Of a stretch of 64,000 nt of DNA, positions 63,267 through 64,000 are shown piece after piece (positions within the stretch are counted from its first letter, which is position 1; each line of letters begins with the position of its first letter). The DNA comes from Roseivirga sp. BDSF3-8 (GTDB taxonomy: Bacteria; Bacteroidota; Bacteroidia; Cytophagales; Cyclobacteriaceae): positions 2,021,001 to 2,085,000 of the forward strand of contig NZ_JBGNFV010000001.1 of assembly GCF_041449215.1 (NCBI RefSeq), written 5' to 3'. The position numbers and the translations under genes were made by a program. The notes below the pieces were generated by a model, which worked only from the letters and a program-made list of their open reading frames with translations, searched no databases and was not told the origin of the DNA.

Positions 63267-64000
63267 CTTTTAATTTTTCCGTATTCTCAGCAAGACGAAG
63301 CTGTTCGATTATATCTCCCACTTCTCCATCCATAATAGCTCCCAGATTATGTACAGTGTATCCAATACGATGATCAGTTACCCGGCTTTGAGGGAAATTA
63401 TACGTGCGGATCTTTTCAGACCTGTCTCCGCTTTTTACCATGGATCTTCTTTGAGCTCCTATGGCTTCATCCTGCTTAGCCTTTTCAATGTCATATAAAC
63501 GGCTTCGGAGTACCTTTAGTGCTTTTTCAAAGTTCTTGATCTGCGACTTCTCATCCTGGCAGGAGACTACCATACCAGTAGGCAGGTGAGTAAGCCTGAC
63601 GGCCGAATACGTAGTGTTTACTGATTGACCACCGGGACCGGAGCTACAAAAGGTATCCTTTCGTACTTCGTTCATATCTATCTGAACGTCTACTTCTTCC
63701 ACTTCAGGTAGTACAGCCACGCTGGCAGCAGAGGTATGCACACGCCCCTGGGTTTCGGTTGCAGGTACACGCTGGACCCGGTGAACTCCGGATTCAAATT
63801 TGAGCATGCCAAATACGTCTTCTCCACTCAGGGTACTTATAATTTCCTTATAACCACCGGCAGTACCCTCCGTAAGGTCCAGTACATTCATGCTCCAGCC
63901 TTGTTTCTCTGCAAAGCGCTGGTACATACGATGCAGGTCACCTGCAAAAAGGGCAGCTTCATCCCCTCCGGTACCAGCTCGTATTTCCAGAATGGCGTTT
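63250..64000 (-). CDS. prfA: Peptide chain release factor 1 (3' part; start beyond the window)
   Basis: RF1 reads UAA and UAG stop codons. Within the window 250 codons are seen. The catalytic GGQ motif lies in [17 protein letters not shown]. Upstream, [24 protein letters not shown] is in frame across the edge, so the gene continues to the right. The 3' end overlaps the lipoprotein start by 17 bases. The specificity loop (PxT) lies in the part not seen or is not checkable here, so RF1 rather than RF2 rests on overall wording ([19 protein letters not shown]). Confidence 0.92.
   Translation of the reverse strand, partial: NAILEIRAGTGGDEAALFAGDLHRMYQRFAEKQGWSMNVLDLTEGTAGGYKEIISTLSGEDVFGMLKFESGVHRVQRVPATETQGRVHTSAASVAVLPEVEEVDVQIDMNEVRKDTFCSSGPGGQSVNTTYSAVRLTHLPTGMVVSCQDEKSQIKNFEKALKVLRSRLYDIEKAKQDEAIGAQRRSMVKSGDRSEKIRTYNFPQSRVTDHRIGYTVHNLGAIMDGEVGDIIEQLRLAENTEKLKDGAEG

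Noticed and set aside
1-64000. tRNA, rRNA, CRISPR arrays and insertion sequences
   Set aside because: I looked for cloverleaf stems, regular spacer-repeat arrays and transposase motifs and saw none; a weak tRNA could be missed without a covariance search.

Overview
The window looks like chromosomal DNA of a gliding member of the Bacteroidota, probably order Cytophagales. The evidence is a GldJ-like gliding lipoprotein, a CARDB-repeat protein with a type IX secretion (T9SS) C-terminal sorting domain, a TonB-dependent receptor with an N-terminal carboxypeptidase-regulatory-like domain, a DUF4175 coiled-coil membrane protein, many lipoproteins, and TAnnTTTG-type promoter elements. I see no rRNA, tRNA, CRISPR array, insertion sequence or prophage. 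The gene set reads as core genome plus envelope genes.

Layout. 0-6.7 kb: small secreted protein, uvrA, lytic transglycosylase, LOG-family protein, TIGR01777 epimerase, and a small lipoprotein gene apparently broken by two frameshifts. 6.7-16 kb: TonB-dependent receptor with a beta-helix lipoprotein, MoxR ATPase, T9SS-secreted CARDB protein, tag glycosylase with a Kazal lipoprotein, and a DUF3365 haem-c lipoprotein with an 11-bp periodic repeat array upstream. 16-23 kb: flavin reductase, OmpA/PD40 protein, a GT4+GH57 alpha-glucan pair, small unknowns and a membrane protein. 23.6-31 kb: class V PLP enzyme followed by a cytochrome P450 homologue lacking the haem-ligand cysteine, M28 peptidase with methylglyoxal synthase, a SRAP-fold protein lacking the family's catalytic residues, and a DASH cryptochrome. 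31-37 kb: gldJ, comF, an AhpD-like protein with a conserved hypothetical and exonuclease III, and a peptide-binding lipoprotein.

37-46 kb is a tightly packed plus-strand run: DUF4175 protein, RsbW-like kinase, ybeY, mnmG, methyltransferase, Ig-like lipoprotein. Between ybeY and mnmG lie two perfect parS palindromes and a third, near-consensus site overlaps the ybeY stop; a fourth parS-like site lies inside comF. The intergenic region at 45.8-46.17 kb holds about nine DnaA-box-like 9-mers around an AT-rich core. I read 41-46 kb as the probable chromosomal origin (oriC/parS) domain. One observation argues against this: sampled G/C counts suggest the plus strand goes from G-rich on the left to C-rich on the right, which is opposite to the classical skew around an origin.

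46-56 kb: TPR protein, then a fatty-acid degradation cluster (fadD-like ligase, MarR regulator, fused hydroxyacyl-CoA dehydrogenase/enoyl-CoA hydratase, thiolase, acyl-CoA dehydrogenase) with a 22-bp near-perfect palindrome upstream of marR as a candidate operator. 56-64 kb: fasciclin lipoprotein, M1 aminopeptidase, small membrane proteins, aldo/keto reductase, L-type lectin-like protein, YjbQ protein, beta-helix lipoprotein, and the 3' part of prfA running off the right edge.
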